Positions 41,501 to 52,546 of a stretch of 64,000 bases of DNA are shown one piece after another. Each line of letters opens with the position of its first letter. The first letter of the stretch is position 1. The notes below the pieces were generated by a model. That model did no database searches, had not been told where the DNA came from, and worked only from the letters and a program-made list of their open reading frames with translations. This DNA is from Aphis gossypii. Taxonomy: Eukaryota; Arthropoda; Insecta; Hemiptera; Aphididae. A program made the translations under genes and the position numbers. Where the stretch lies: positions 37,239,260-37,303,259 of the forward strand of contig NC_065530.1 of the NCBI RefSeq assembly GCF_020184175.1, read 5' to 3'.

Positions 41501-43080
41501 CGATGATACATATGACTTTGATCTATAATTAACAAATATAAGTCTATAGTGTAATGATAATAATGAAATACCCTGTAATTGTATCTGTTACTAATATCAT
41601 AGATTAAAATAAATATTATAATATATTATAATATTTAACTATGATAAACATGTATATATACCTACACACTTTTATTTCTTTATTGCCCTCCAATGAGTAG
41701 TGAAATATTTTTATTGTTATTATCCACAAGATTTTAGTAATCAAGCGATACTCTTTAAATTGAAATATATTAGCAACTTTACTAACTATCGTTATACACA
41801 ATAAAATCACCATTCTAATACAACGACGAAATATAGTCAATTTTGGATTCATAAAAGTTTTATTTGAGGAGCCTTATTATTATTACTTGTTTTAACTGAT
41901 GGTAAAATATTTATACTAACATCTACATTCTATAGGACCACACACATAAATGTTACAAAGGTGAAAGACGAATCTATTAAAATGGTAATTTTATAGTACC
42001 TATCTAGATGTTTAGGTGAGACATGTAGTATACTATCTACTACTCCGAGAAAAATAAATTCTCTAAGGTCGAGTTAAATAACAAAAGACGTATTCTTACA
42101 CTCGAAAAAAAACCTTTTGTACCTACCACAAGTCCACAAAATTATGCTAATTTAATGTATAATATAATCTGACTAAATTATGTTTTAAAATGTTTATAAT
42201 ATGTTTTATAGCATCATCGTCAAAAGCATTCAATTTAAATGAAGTTATATAGTTGAGTTTCCCTAGTTCGTATAAAAAATGCATATAGATTTGATAATAA
42301 TGACAATAATATAAACATTGTAAAAGGCACTGTAGTATATTATAAGTATAAATAGAATTTTTAATTAATAAAACTATAAAATTATGTTTACAACTGAATT
42401 AGTTTAATTTAAAAGAAAAATTTCTTTAGACTTTAGAGCATAAAAACGATGTGTTTTAAAAAACTGTACCTTCTTATTCTTCAGTCACAAGCAATAAATG
42501 AATTCATAATAATATAATACATATAAATTTAATCTAAATATATAACATAAGAACTTTAATTTTATAGATGCCTAAACAATTTTATCAATTGTTATTACCA
42601 AAAATAAATACTGACTTCAAACATATGGGAGTAGTAATATGTAGTGGAATATTTTTTAGTAACGTTTCTATATTACCTACATCTATGGTTTTTAGAAATA
42701 ATAAACTGAACATATTATTAAGGTAGAACTATTAAAACAACAATTTTGTAATTATAAATAGTAAATAACTTATTTTTATTTTCTCAAAACTATAATAATG
42801 GGTACCTATCTATTAACACACCCACACATTAGATGTCAATCATACATTATATTAATTATATTAATTAATACGTAATATATACATTATGTATACAAGAAAA
42901 ATGTATCGTGTTAAACTTATAAATTTATTCTGAAAAAAACTTATAGTATAATCAGAATTCATAATACTACATAAAACATTATTCATACATTCGATAAAAT
43001 TGATAAAAATCGACCGCAAAATTTTATTTTAGGTAAGTACTATTTGTTACTACTCAATGCTAGCAATAATATTAGATGTA
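38578..43080. other. Non-coding stretch with a few more complex patches
   Basis: No exon is supported. Less AT-rich patches lie at about 38,960-39,200, 40,550-40,780 (with the palindrome GGTTCTttatAGAACC and a repeated gtctaccgta) and 41,160-41,350. They could be regulatory sequence or old transposon remnants; I cannot tell which. Confidence 0.4.
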
Positions 43081-43084
43081 TGTA

Positions 43085-44259
43085 TCTATATATATAAAAA
43101 GAAGTGTACATTTTGAATAAATTTTCAACTCAAGATCCACCAAACCGATTTCGATAACAATTTCAGGACATATTAAAATTGATATGTAGATGGTTTCTGT
43201 AAAGTTTTTACGCTGTGAGATAAGTGGTTCCAGATTAATGGCCTCTTAAGTGCACAAAAAATTTTTTTTTAATTTTCGGTAACCATGGTAACAATTTTAA
43301 CAAAAAAACAAATTTAAAGTACTGATGATTATTATTATTTTATTTTCGGTAACCAAGATAACAATTTTTTATTATTATTGTTTATTTTCCCCATTTTTGT
43401 AACATTTTTCATTGATGATTCAACCTATTGGTCACAAGAGACGGTTCTTATGTAATACAATTTTAGGAAAATCCACCAGAAAAGTACAGAATCTGGATGT
43501 AAAAAAAAACAATGACGTCACTGTCCAGCAAGAAAATAAACTATATTTTTGTTTACTGTAAGGTCGCTATTGGTTAAAATTGAATATAATATTTGTAGAC
43601 CTGTTGTTATATTTTGTCAAAACCATAACAACAAAAAAAAAAATTTGCGTAATAAGTATTGACACATTGGTCCACCGTAAATCTCAAAATCACAGCAATA
43701 GACTAACATAACAAGTTATACCAAGTGTTATTGTTTTACCAACAGGCAACAATATAAAAACCCCGATATGGCACATTATTGTATTTTATCCATCGTAATA
43801 AAAAAAAAATTGATATAACTTTGAAACTTAAGAGTTAGAAATTATAAACTTACGTACACATCTCGTGGGGTGAATTGCCTACCTAATAACATACTGCTTC
43901 ATAATCATAAGAGAGTCTCGCGGGCAACCGAGCGGGCAACGCAAAGCAGAGTGACTATAATATTATTACTTGACTAACTCACTGACTGATAAACGTAGAG
44001 CGTGAACACTGAACAATGATAGATCAATGCTTGCAATTTACATGGTACATTCGTACAATCGTACCACAAATTTAGTGTGTAGTAAAAAAGCATTTTAAAG
44101 TGGTGCTTGTACAAGTTTTTTGAGAATCAAAATAGTCAATGAAAATGTCTAAGTTTTGAACACCGTTAAACTGAATATTAAATAACAAATTAATCAAAAT
44201 TCGAATCATATTATAGAATTGGCATTTTGACGGGCAACGAAGTGCACGGGTTCAGCTTG
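43085..44259 (+). mobile_element. Helitron-like non-autonomous element (tentative)
   Basis: The segment opens with TC after an A (a|TCTATATATATAAAAAG) and contains the insect Helitron-style phrase accgatttcgataacaattt. Near the end come several gcgggcaac motifs, a ctcactgactgat motif, and a terminus gacgggcaacgaagtgcacg followed by ggttcagcttg|t. Helitrons insert between A and T and end in CTRR; here the end is CTTG, so it is diverged or the boundary is off. There is no helicase coding. The family call is from style, not from a database match. Confidence 0.45.
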
Positions 44260-47028
44260 TAGTATATATAAATTAAATTATAGTAATAATTGATAAATAT
44301 TAAATTGTTTGTGTTGTAAAATATCAGTTTTTAGACATTTAAATAATATACATATTGTTTATGCATTTGCTTTTCCACTATCAAAATAAAAATAAAAAAG
44401 TATTTTATTATAGACATTATACCTCATCGGTGTTTTGGTACTTCTAGACATATTATGTAGGTATTCATATTATATTATAAATATTAAATTTAGTACCTAT
44501 AATAACCTATTTAAAATACTACAGATTAAATTTTAGATAACTAAAATAAAATAATTTATAAAATGTACGTTACTATTACGTGAATAAAAACGTTATTCGT
44601 ATTTCTTAGATTTTTAACAAAATTTCGTATATTATAAATTAAAAGCATAATGAAAATCATATTCAAAATAATTTTTTTTCAAATCCGAATATTATTTTGG
44701 TTACAACATTTATACCTACAATATTAGACTACTGATGGATAAATACTAAGTCTAAAATCTAAATTTTGTCAACAAATTATCTTAAAATTTAATTAAAATT
44801 TAAAACAAAATATTAAAAAATATTATCTCTCTTTCAATTAATGTAAGTACCAACTTATATAAGTTTTTAATATTCATATAAAAATATGGAACATTAATAG
44901 CCAATATAGGTACCTAGTACCTACTAAACATTTGAATAATATCGTTTTTTACTTATGAATAAAATAAGTACTTAACTTTCATATTGCATGATACTTTACG
45001 AGTTTTATTTTCATTGACGTCAACGAAATGCTTTTAAATACTTTTACATAATCTTTGTCCATGAACATTGTATAATATATATATGTATATATTCCAGAAG
45101 GTCATTTTACTTTTCACCCATTTCGTTTCATCGTCTTTTTTTCTTATTATTAGTGTATGCATATTTTTATACTTTATACACATATATTTTTTCTCTCGTT
45201 ACAAAAGTAGGCGACGCGACGTGGTTGTTATCAAAAAGGGTATCATGGAGTGGTAACAAGCAGATGCAAAAAAAATGATGGAATTTTTAATGAGACGGAA
45301 AGAAAATCGTACGTCGTTGAACACGAGAACAATTTCACTAGCTATAGCACCTACTTTATGAGGTCTACGTGTATAATAAAATATTGAATACGCATTCATA
45401 AATTTTAAAATCCTTATTTTTTTCTCCAAAAATAGGGTATCAATTTAAAACAGACACCATGTATTATTTTTGTTCAAATATACTGATACTTGAAAAAAAC
45501 TCTTAGGTCGATTTTATTCAATTATTATACAAGTACCTAGTACTATTAATTCATTATATTTTAAAAATTGTATTCCTATGGGTACTAATTGTAATCTAAA
45601 AAATATATTAACTCAAAAACTTATAAAAATTTGACAAAATGTATACCTATTTTAATATTAATATGGATATAATCAAAAATCGTCTAACAAAAATGATGAC
45701 ATATTTTTTGTTATCTTTTTGCTTTGCATCATATCATACACATTGTATGTAAGTACAAAAGTACAAAATTTCCGGAAATAAAAAAAACATCATTCAATGT
45801 CTTAACTGCTAGACATTGGAGCATACAATAAATTCCTATTGTAACTTCCGCGTTATGTGAAATATGGTGATCAACACCCCACAAACGATTGCGGAAAAAA
45901 CGGAAATCCTTCATCAAATGGACCCTCTGTACTGAAATTTACACCACAAATAACGTGAATACTAAGCTGTAGTCTTGAAAAATAACATCTCTCGTCCTAT
46001 ATATATATAGTAATATATACGATGAGACATATAAATACCGGACAATTTATTTCGAAAAGGGGAGGTAAATGAAAAAATGAACGGTATCAGAACATATCAA
46101 CAAAAAAAAAAAAAAATGATACACGTATGTATATTTATATTATTTGTAGGCATGAATACATTTATACTTAAATGTATTATTATTTAAAAAAATAGTTATC
46201 GAATGAGATCGACATTTCTTACGATGAATAAAATAAACTATATAATACTATAATAATATGTAAAATGTAAGTACATTGTAATAAAATATACTTAGATAAT
46301 AATAAAACTACGAAATAAATTACCGAAATCTAGCCATAAAAATGTATGTTATTTAAAGTATTCCATATTTAAAGATTTTTCTATTATACATAAGTAGTAA
46401 AAATGTTCACGTCCCCGAAAAAATGTCCACAATATTTGGAGGTATCCGCTAATTAGAAAATGTCCATTTAGAGAGGTTTGACTAGCTGTATATAATATAT
46501 ATATATACATAGTCCAGGTGAATACTTTAATTTAAACCGTAGGATAACTACCCAGAAATTTTTTAAAAGAGGAGGGGTTCAATGATCAATAATTACTTTA
46601 TATTTAATTTGGTCTCTACTTACAAATATGTATGTACTTTCTCAGTTAATAATTGTTAAGTAAGTATCTATTACAATTAATATTGGTGTCTGATTAAATT
46701 TTTAATGCAAGGATCTCGATTAAAGTTTTGATAATTATATTAATTTATATAAGTATAATGTTATATTATTATACCTGACAGTGCAGGTATGCATAATATT
46801 GTGTTGTTTCTAACTTACTAGCGCATAAAAAAGCAAGTTATTATTTTTAATATTAGAAATTAGAATAAATTGACTTATTATCAAATTTAAAGATAAGAAT
46901 ATTATCTAGTATCGTCGTGTAGATTTTTTATAATTCAACAATGAAAAAAGTTTTGAGTATTTAAAAATTATAAATTTTTATCATAATATTATAGGTATAT
47001 TATTCAATATGAGTACCTAATGTAGTGA
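44260..47028. other. AT-rich non-coding stretch
   Basis: No exon is supported. A patch at about 45,200-45,370 and another at about 46,400-46,480 (atgtccac and atgtccat repeats) are more complex than the surroundings but have no identified role. A TA-rich microsatellite lies near 46,490-46,510. Confidence 0.4.
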
Positions 47029-47330
47029 CAGTGGCGTAATTATGGGGGGGTATGGAGATATATCCTCCCCCAGATGCTTTTTTGGAGAAAAAACAAAAAG
47101 GAAAATTAATTTGATATTATAATTCATGAAAAATATATTAAATTGTTTACTTTATTTTCTTTGAAAATCATTATTATACCATTTAACTCATTTAATTTAT
47201 AATAATAAATTAATATTATATTATAATGAGATTTAATGGTCAAGGGGGGTATGGAGATAGCCCCACTATAACGATAATATAAACTTATTTTCCAATCCCA
47301 CCTCAGAACCAATTCCAAACTACGCCACTG
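47029..47330. mobile_element. hAT-type MITE, diverged
   Basis: The ends are inverted: CAGTGGCGTAATT at the left and the complement of CAGTGGCGTAGTT at the right. The flanking 8-mers tgtagtga and tatagtaa agree at 6 of 8 positions, as for an aged hAT target duplication. Inside, GGGGGGTATGGAGATA occurs twice as a direct repeat (near 47,045 and 47,245). It has no coding capacity. Confidence 0.7.
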
Positions 47331-47537
47331 TATAGTAATGTATAAATAGGTAGGTATATAAATATATAACAATTAATAAACATTTTTGTTAGACTATATA
47401 TTTTAATGATATGAGCTGATTTAATATGATTGAAATTTTGATGAAGTGAGGAGGGGATATCGAATCTCAATCGCATCATAATGAATACGTCCATATTACA
47501 AATTAACATTCCGTATTTTAACAGGGTTTCAAAATAT

Positions 47538-47730
47538 CGTGGGTAGGGGAGAAAAATCTCCGCAGAACAAATATCCGAGAAAAAATATCAAGGGGAAATA
47601 ATATATATAGGGGAAAAAAATCTGAGGAAACCATATCTGAGAGAAATATTTATCTGTGAAACAAAAATCGTGAGAAAATAATGTTTATATATACCCAGGG
47701 AAAATATAGTATATACCCAAAGATAGAAAT
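47538..47730. repeat. Degenerate purine-rich tandem repeat
   Basis: Variants of gagaaaaatctccg, ccgagaaaaaatatc, ggggaaaaaaatctgagg and tgagagaaatat follow each other at roughly 20-25-bp spacing, heavily diverged. It looks like an old minisatellite or the internal part of a repeat element. Confidence 0.5.
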
Positions 47731-48181
47731 CCTGAAAGTAATAAATTTAATAAAATAAAAGTAATATAATGTTATAATAAGTAATAATAATAAATAAATG
47801 TCGTAGTATCATAACTAGGTATTGTGATATTTATTATCATTGTTACCTATATGGTTTTAACATTGTACCTACCAACCAATCTATAAGTATTATACATACA
47901 ATATAACATTATAACATATTATAGTATTATACCTACCTAGTACCACCTCACATTTGTTTACATACCTACCTATATTCTATCACTGCTTGAACTCATTTCT
48001 TACGTAGGTACTTACAAGTTACAATAATTACGTGACCATATATTTTTATTATACGAATTATAAATGTACTAATAGGTAGCTAAAGTTAAATAACTTTTGG
48101 AATAATTGCAGTTTAGGCAGTTTAGCTACCGTGGGGTTTTTTTTTTTTATGAGTTTTTCTAATACAACGTATATTTCAATG

Positions 48182-48628
48182 AGTTAAGAACAATGGTGTA
48201 AAAAAAAAATTCCACAAATCATTATTATGCGTACAACACTGTTCTTAACTGCTACACGTTGCGTCTTTAATGAATTTACTATTTTTTTTTTTTTACAATT
48301 TTAATAAATTATGAATGACATCATAAAACGATCGACAACTCAGGTTCACAACATCTGTGTTTGCTGGTTATTTGTCTACCCCCCGAACAGATATTCTAAT
48401 ACCCCTAACACCCCAAGGTGATCGCCACCCCCCCCCCCTTCACTGGGTTGGCATTGTTTTTTACTTTTAAACTTAAGCAAAATAATTCAAAAAAAAAAAA
48501 ATTTTGAAAAATTCATTATAAACGCGGCGCGTGGCCAGTACTTTACAGCGTTACGTACATGAGTAAGATCGTATAGTCACAAACTTCGAAAGTTGCGAAA
48601 TTTTTTTTTGCATCACCGTTCTTAATTT
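48182..48628. repeat. Nested inverted repeats, MITE-like
   Basis: The left end (48,182-48,214: agttaagaacaatggtgt followed by an A-run) is matched in reverse at the right end (about 48,595-48,628: T-run, gcatcaccgttcttaattt). A third inverted copy (48,233-48,250) pairs with the left end at 16 of 18 positions to give a local hairpin. The segment also has a C11 run (48,428-48,438) and a GC-rich patch (aacgcggcgcgtggcc). No target duplication is clear. Confidence 0.5.
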
Positions 48629-49958
48629 GTAAAAAAATAACAGACAATATTAGCATGTCTTTAAAGCAAATTCATAAAGCACAGATAGTATAATATTTAA
48701 AATATAACAAAAAGATAAAAACACTAACCTGTAGGCCGTAGTAATGAAGCATAAACGATCATCTGTTATTGTTTGAATGGGTACCTAGTGTCCTAGCCAC
48801 ACTACATAACTATTGACTATATTAATTGTTGAGCCAATCCGAAACTGGTTAATTCTTGGTCATTGAGAATTAAAAGTCTAAATGGTAAAAGTACCTAGTA
48901 ATTTATACTAAGAGTTGAACTGTACTAAACGAGTTAAAATTTAATTAGAGGTACATTTTATTAACTATATCGTCTATATCACTAAAAACATTAAATATCT
49001 ATTTAAAGCATAGGCAAATTGCAAATATCAGCAATATAATAGATTTGTACTTTGTAGGTAAAACTGGTAAAAGTATCAAATAATAAAATGTTCTATGGTC
49101 ATTGGTCGTAGATGGTATCATTGGTAGGTACCTATCAATAGTTTTTAATGAATTTTGAACATTTTAAGCTAAAATTTAACAATTAATACCAACTTATTTA
49201 ACTACCTTATACCTACCTACTTTAATTAAATATTATGTACAATTTCACAGTAGGTAGTGAAACACTGATATGTGAATGTCTATTAATCTGTCGTTCTATA
49301 AGACAACCTAGGTACCTATTGAATATCTTTATTCTTTAACATTATACCACAAAACAATTTACCTAAACCGGCTAAACCTAATTCTATTAAAAAAAAAATA
49401 ATTTTAAAGGTTTTATTTTAGTTTTATAAGTTTTCCAATATGACAAAGTTAAAGTTGTTATATATTTATTTAAAAAAAGATAAACCTAGCAGAGGTATTA
49501 TTAATTTGAATTGCCTATATTAATTTTATTCACAAACATTTTGTGATTTAAATGAGATATCCAGCTATATAATTACTTAGGTAAGTACCTTAAAAATAGG
49601 ATTTTATTTTATTTCCGAATTATTTTAAAAATTTAGGACTAGAAATAACGATCAAGTTTTTATCAGATTATTATTTCTATTATTTAATTTTTCGAAATTG
49701 TATTCAATTATTAAGTAGGTAGGTACCTATTAAAGTATATCTAACTAAATTATAAATTATAAACTTTAAACTTAATTTTAGAACTTATAAGGTACCTACT
49801 GAGTAGATATTCAATATTATTTATTAACTGTGTCACTGTAAAATAGTACCTATATGGCTATATATCTATTTACTAACTTAATATTTGTGTAGATATTAAT
49901 GCAACTGTAAACTGCAGTCTTCGGTTACCTATTACATTTTGTGTATCATTTACCTACC
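48629..49958. other. AT-rich non-coding stretch rich in taggtacct strings
   Basis: No gene supported. Many copies of the short strings tacctacc and taggtacct are scattered here, as throughout the window. Confidence 0.45.
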
Positions 49959-50115
49959 CAGTGGAGTAACTAGGACTACTCTGTGGGGGATGATATAGAT
50001 ATTTTTCATTTGTAAAAAAAAAAAAAATATTTATAGGTACCTTCCAAATTATAATTCATTATATGTATTATACAAAAAAAAATATCATACATCACCCCTC
50101 GTAGTTACACCACTG
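49959..50115. mobile_element. hAT-type MITE with perfect 8-bp target duplication
   Basis: A 157-bp element. The left end is CAGTGGAGTAACTA; the right end is the complement of CAGTGGTGTAACTA. It is flanked on both sides by the identical 8-mer tacctacc (49,951-49,958 and 50,116-50,123). Inner sequence near the ends is also partly inverted (gggggatgatatag against tatcatacatcacccc). The 8-bp duplication and CAGTG ends are typical of hAT elements. The caveat is that tacctacc is common in this DNA. Confidence 0.8.
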
Positions 50116-50648
50116 TACCTACCTATTTAAAATTAATTATTTATATTGATGGTACATAGACACATAGTTAATAATATTTTATTGATATATTGTACATTTG
50201 TACCTACCTATACCTACCAATTTTAAAAGTTATAAAAAAATTATTTTAAACAATTGAATTACCTATAAACATTATAATTCACCACTACTTATTTGTTATT
50301 ACCTAATTATTATAGAATAGAAAATATAATCTAAGTAAATTACAATTTTTTATGAGTAACTAGGTACCTACTAATTCAATTGGTTTAAGTATTTTTATTT
50401 ATTTTTTTTTTTTTAAATAACCTTTAAAATTATACAATATTCCTTATCAAGTATACATGTATATGTTAGCGATGATGTATATAATACGTTATTTTATTAA
50501 ATAACTAGTTATTCTATAAAATTCCTAAGTATGCTTGTTAATATATAAATTACACGGTTTTTATGTTAATATATAAAATACCAGTTGGGTTTTCACTAAT
50601 GTATAAAATTTATAGTCATCATTAGGTGGTTAGCCGGGACTATAGTAG

Positions 50649-50890
50649 ATAACATATATTTGTTGTCGTTGTCTTTTTATTATTAAAAATAATAAGATAG
50701 GTATATTAAAACAACTTTACTCAAAGTTACAATTTAGGTCATATGCAGAAAAGTTTATTATGCTCAGTGACATCCCAGATGAAGACATTTGTCTTCAGAA
50801 CGCATCTGAATTCCAATCACTAGGTTATGATCAAGGGTTTTACAAAACAGTACACATATTTAAAAAAAAAAAAAAAGGTATTTTGTAACT
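50649..50890 (+). other. Short coding-like segment of unknown origin
   Basis: The plus frame is open from 50,649 to a stop at 50,886-50,888. Its part from about 50,721 to 50,861 has balanced amino-acid use unlike the flanks (for example MLSDIPDEDICLQN, then FQSLGYDQGFYKTVHIF). It is followed by a run of 15 A and GGTATTTTG, which could be a splice donor (AAAAG|GTATTT). A possible acceptor is caatttag at 50,730-50,737. It could be a lone exon, a fragment of a pseudogene or chance. I do not recognise the protein. Confidence 0.3.
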
Positions 50891-52546
50891 CCAAATGCCA
50901 TCCAAAAAATGTGTATACTAATATATAAATTTTAATTTGTAAAAATAATAATAATTCTAATAAATTGACTTTTTCAAAATGAATATTTATATTTTATACA
51001 TAGATTCAAAAATAGCTTTAAATACATATTAATTAAACTGTTATTGATTGTTTATAAAATATCTAGTTATTTTACAGAATTACAGAATTTCATACATTAA
51101 CAATAACATATTTATTATTTTTGATAGTATTATTTATATTTTATTATTCAACGTATCAACATAATATAATTTATTTACATAACAAATAAATATATTATTA
51201 TAAATAAATCCTTTACTTAATTACCACCAACAATAATAATATGCAACCTTAAATACTTCATTATCATTTCAAGTTGAAATTGTCAACAATTTATTAAACA
51301 TTATGATTTATTAGTTTTTACTGCTTATTAATTATTAATTTATAACAAATACCCAACTTACCTTATAAGGAACATATCTTTAATTTTATAGGTAGTAGGT
51401 CCTCATATTGATTCCACGAAAAATAAATTTTTATAAAAATATAGATCTATATTATGATTGAGCCTAGCATAAATTTACCCAAAAAAATCTTAAGATCACA
51501 ATTCAACACCTAAAGTTTATCAAAATCCATATTCCATTTATATAACTTAAGCCAAAAATGACCATAATTTATTATTAAAATCTGTAAATAATTAACTATC
51601 AAATAGTCTACTAGGCTATATAAATAAATTAAAATAATTTACCAAATTTTGATTTTGGATTTTTAGTTATCATCTCTTAAGTTAACCTAATGCTTTTTGA
51701 ATTGTACATTCACATAATATTATTTTTAATCTACATCATAACAGCTGTACATAAGGACAATAATCTTACATAATATTTTTCTTAAAAAGAATATCATGAA
51801 AATTATTTTATGAACTTCTTTAGAAAATAAAGTGCAAATAAATTAAAAAAAAAATAAATTATAATTTACTATCTTACAAGTTATGATACTTTATAAACAA
51901 TATATACATTGAAATAATACAACATATAGATACATAATTTTAAAATTGTTTCCATTATTTTAATAGTAAAATAAAATTACACTTCATAATAAAAAAAAAA
52001 ACCATTCAACTTCTTTCTACAATGATTATGAGTAAATTTAAACATATTAAAAGTTACATTTAATATTTAAATATAAATAATTATTATCAAAATTATGAAT
52101 ACTGAACACAGTTATTTACATGTAGTAGATAACCATGATACTGACAAATGATTTACAAAGCATGACTTAAAACAATAATATTTGTTACCAAAAACAAATT
52201 AATAAGCAATGCTTTGTTAATCATACTGTATATTTAATATGATATTTTTTTTTATTAACATTAACAAAAAAAAATAATTTAGTTTTAAATGTTGATCTAG
52301 AACTTATAACACATTGCACAGTAAAATAAAATAGATCACTGCAGAACAGGTAAGACATAACATATAAGACAATTATTATTTTTATTTTTTTTAGTATACT
52401 ATTGTTAAAAACTTGAATATTAAATATATTTTCCTCAGTTTAATGACATATTCACCCTGATCTGTTTAAATATATTTACATTCATAACAAATATTGAAAA
52501 AAATGTCATGAATTATGAATTATCATTAAATAATCAATTTGTCAAA
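50890..52546. other. Downstream flank and probable 3' UTR region of HDAC3
   Basis: AT-rich sequence following the HDAC3 stop on the minus strand. Several AATAAA hexamers occur on the minus strand (TTTATT on the plus), so the poly(A) site cannot be chosen from sequence alone. No other gene seen. Confidence 0.4.

Noticed and set aside
45199..45429. 76-codon minus-strand frame in a slightly less AT-rich patch
   Set aside because: No similarity recognised and no plausible splice context. The plus frame of the same DNA is equally protein-like over a short span, so neither is convincing.
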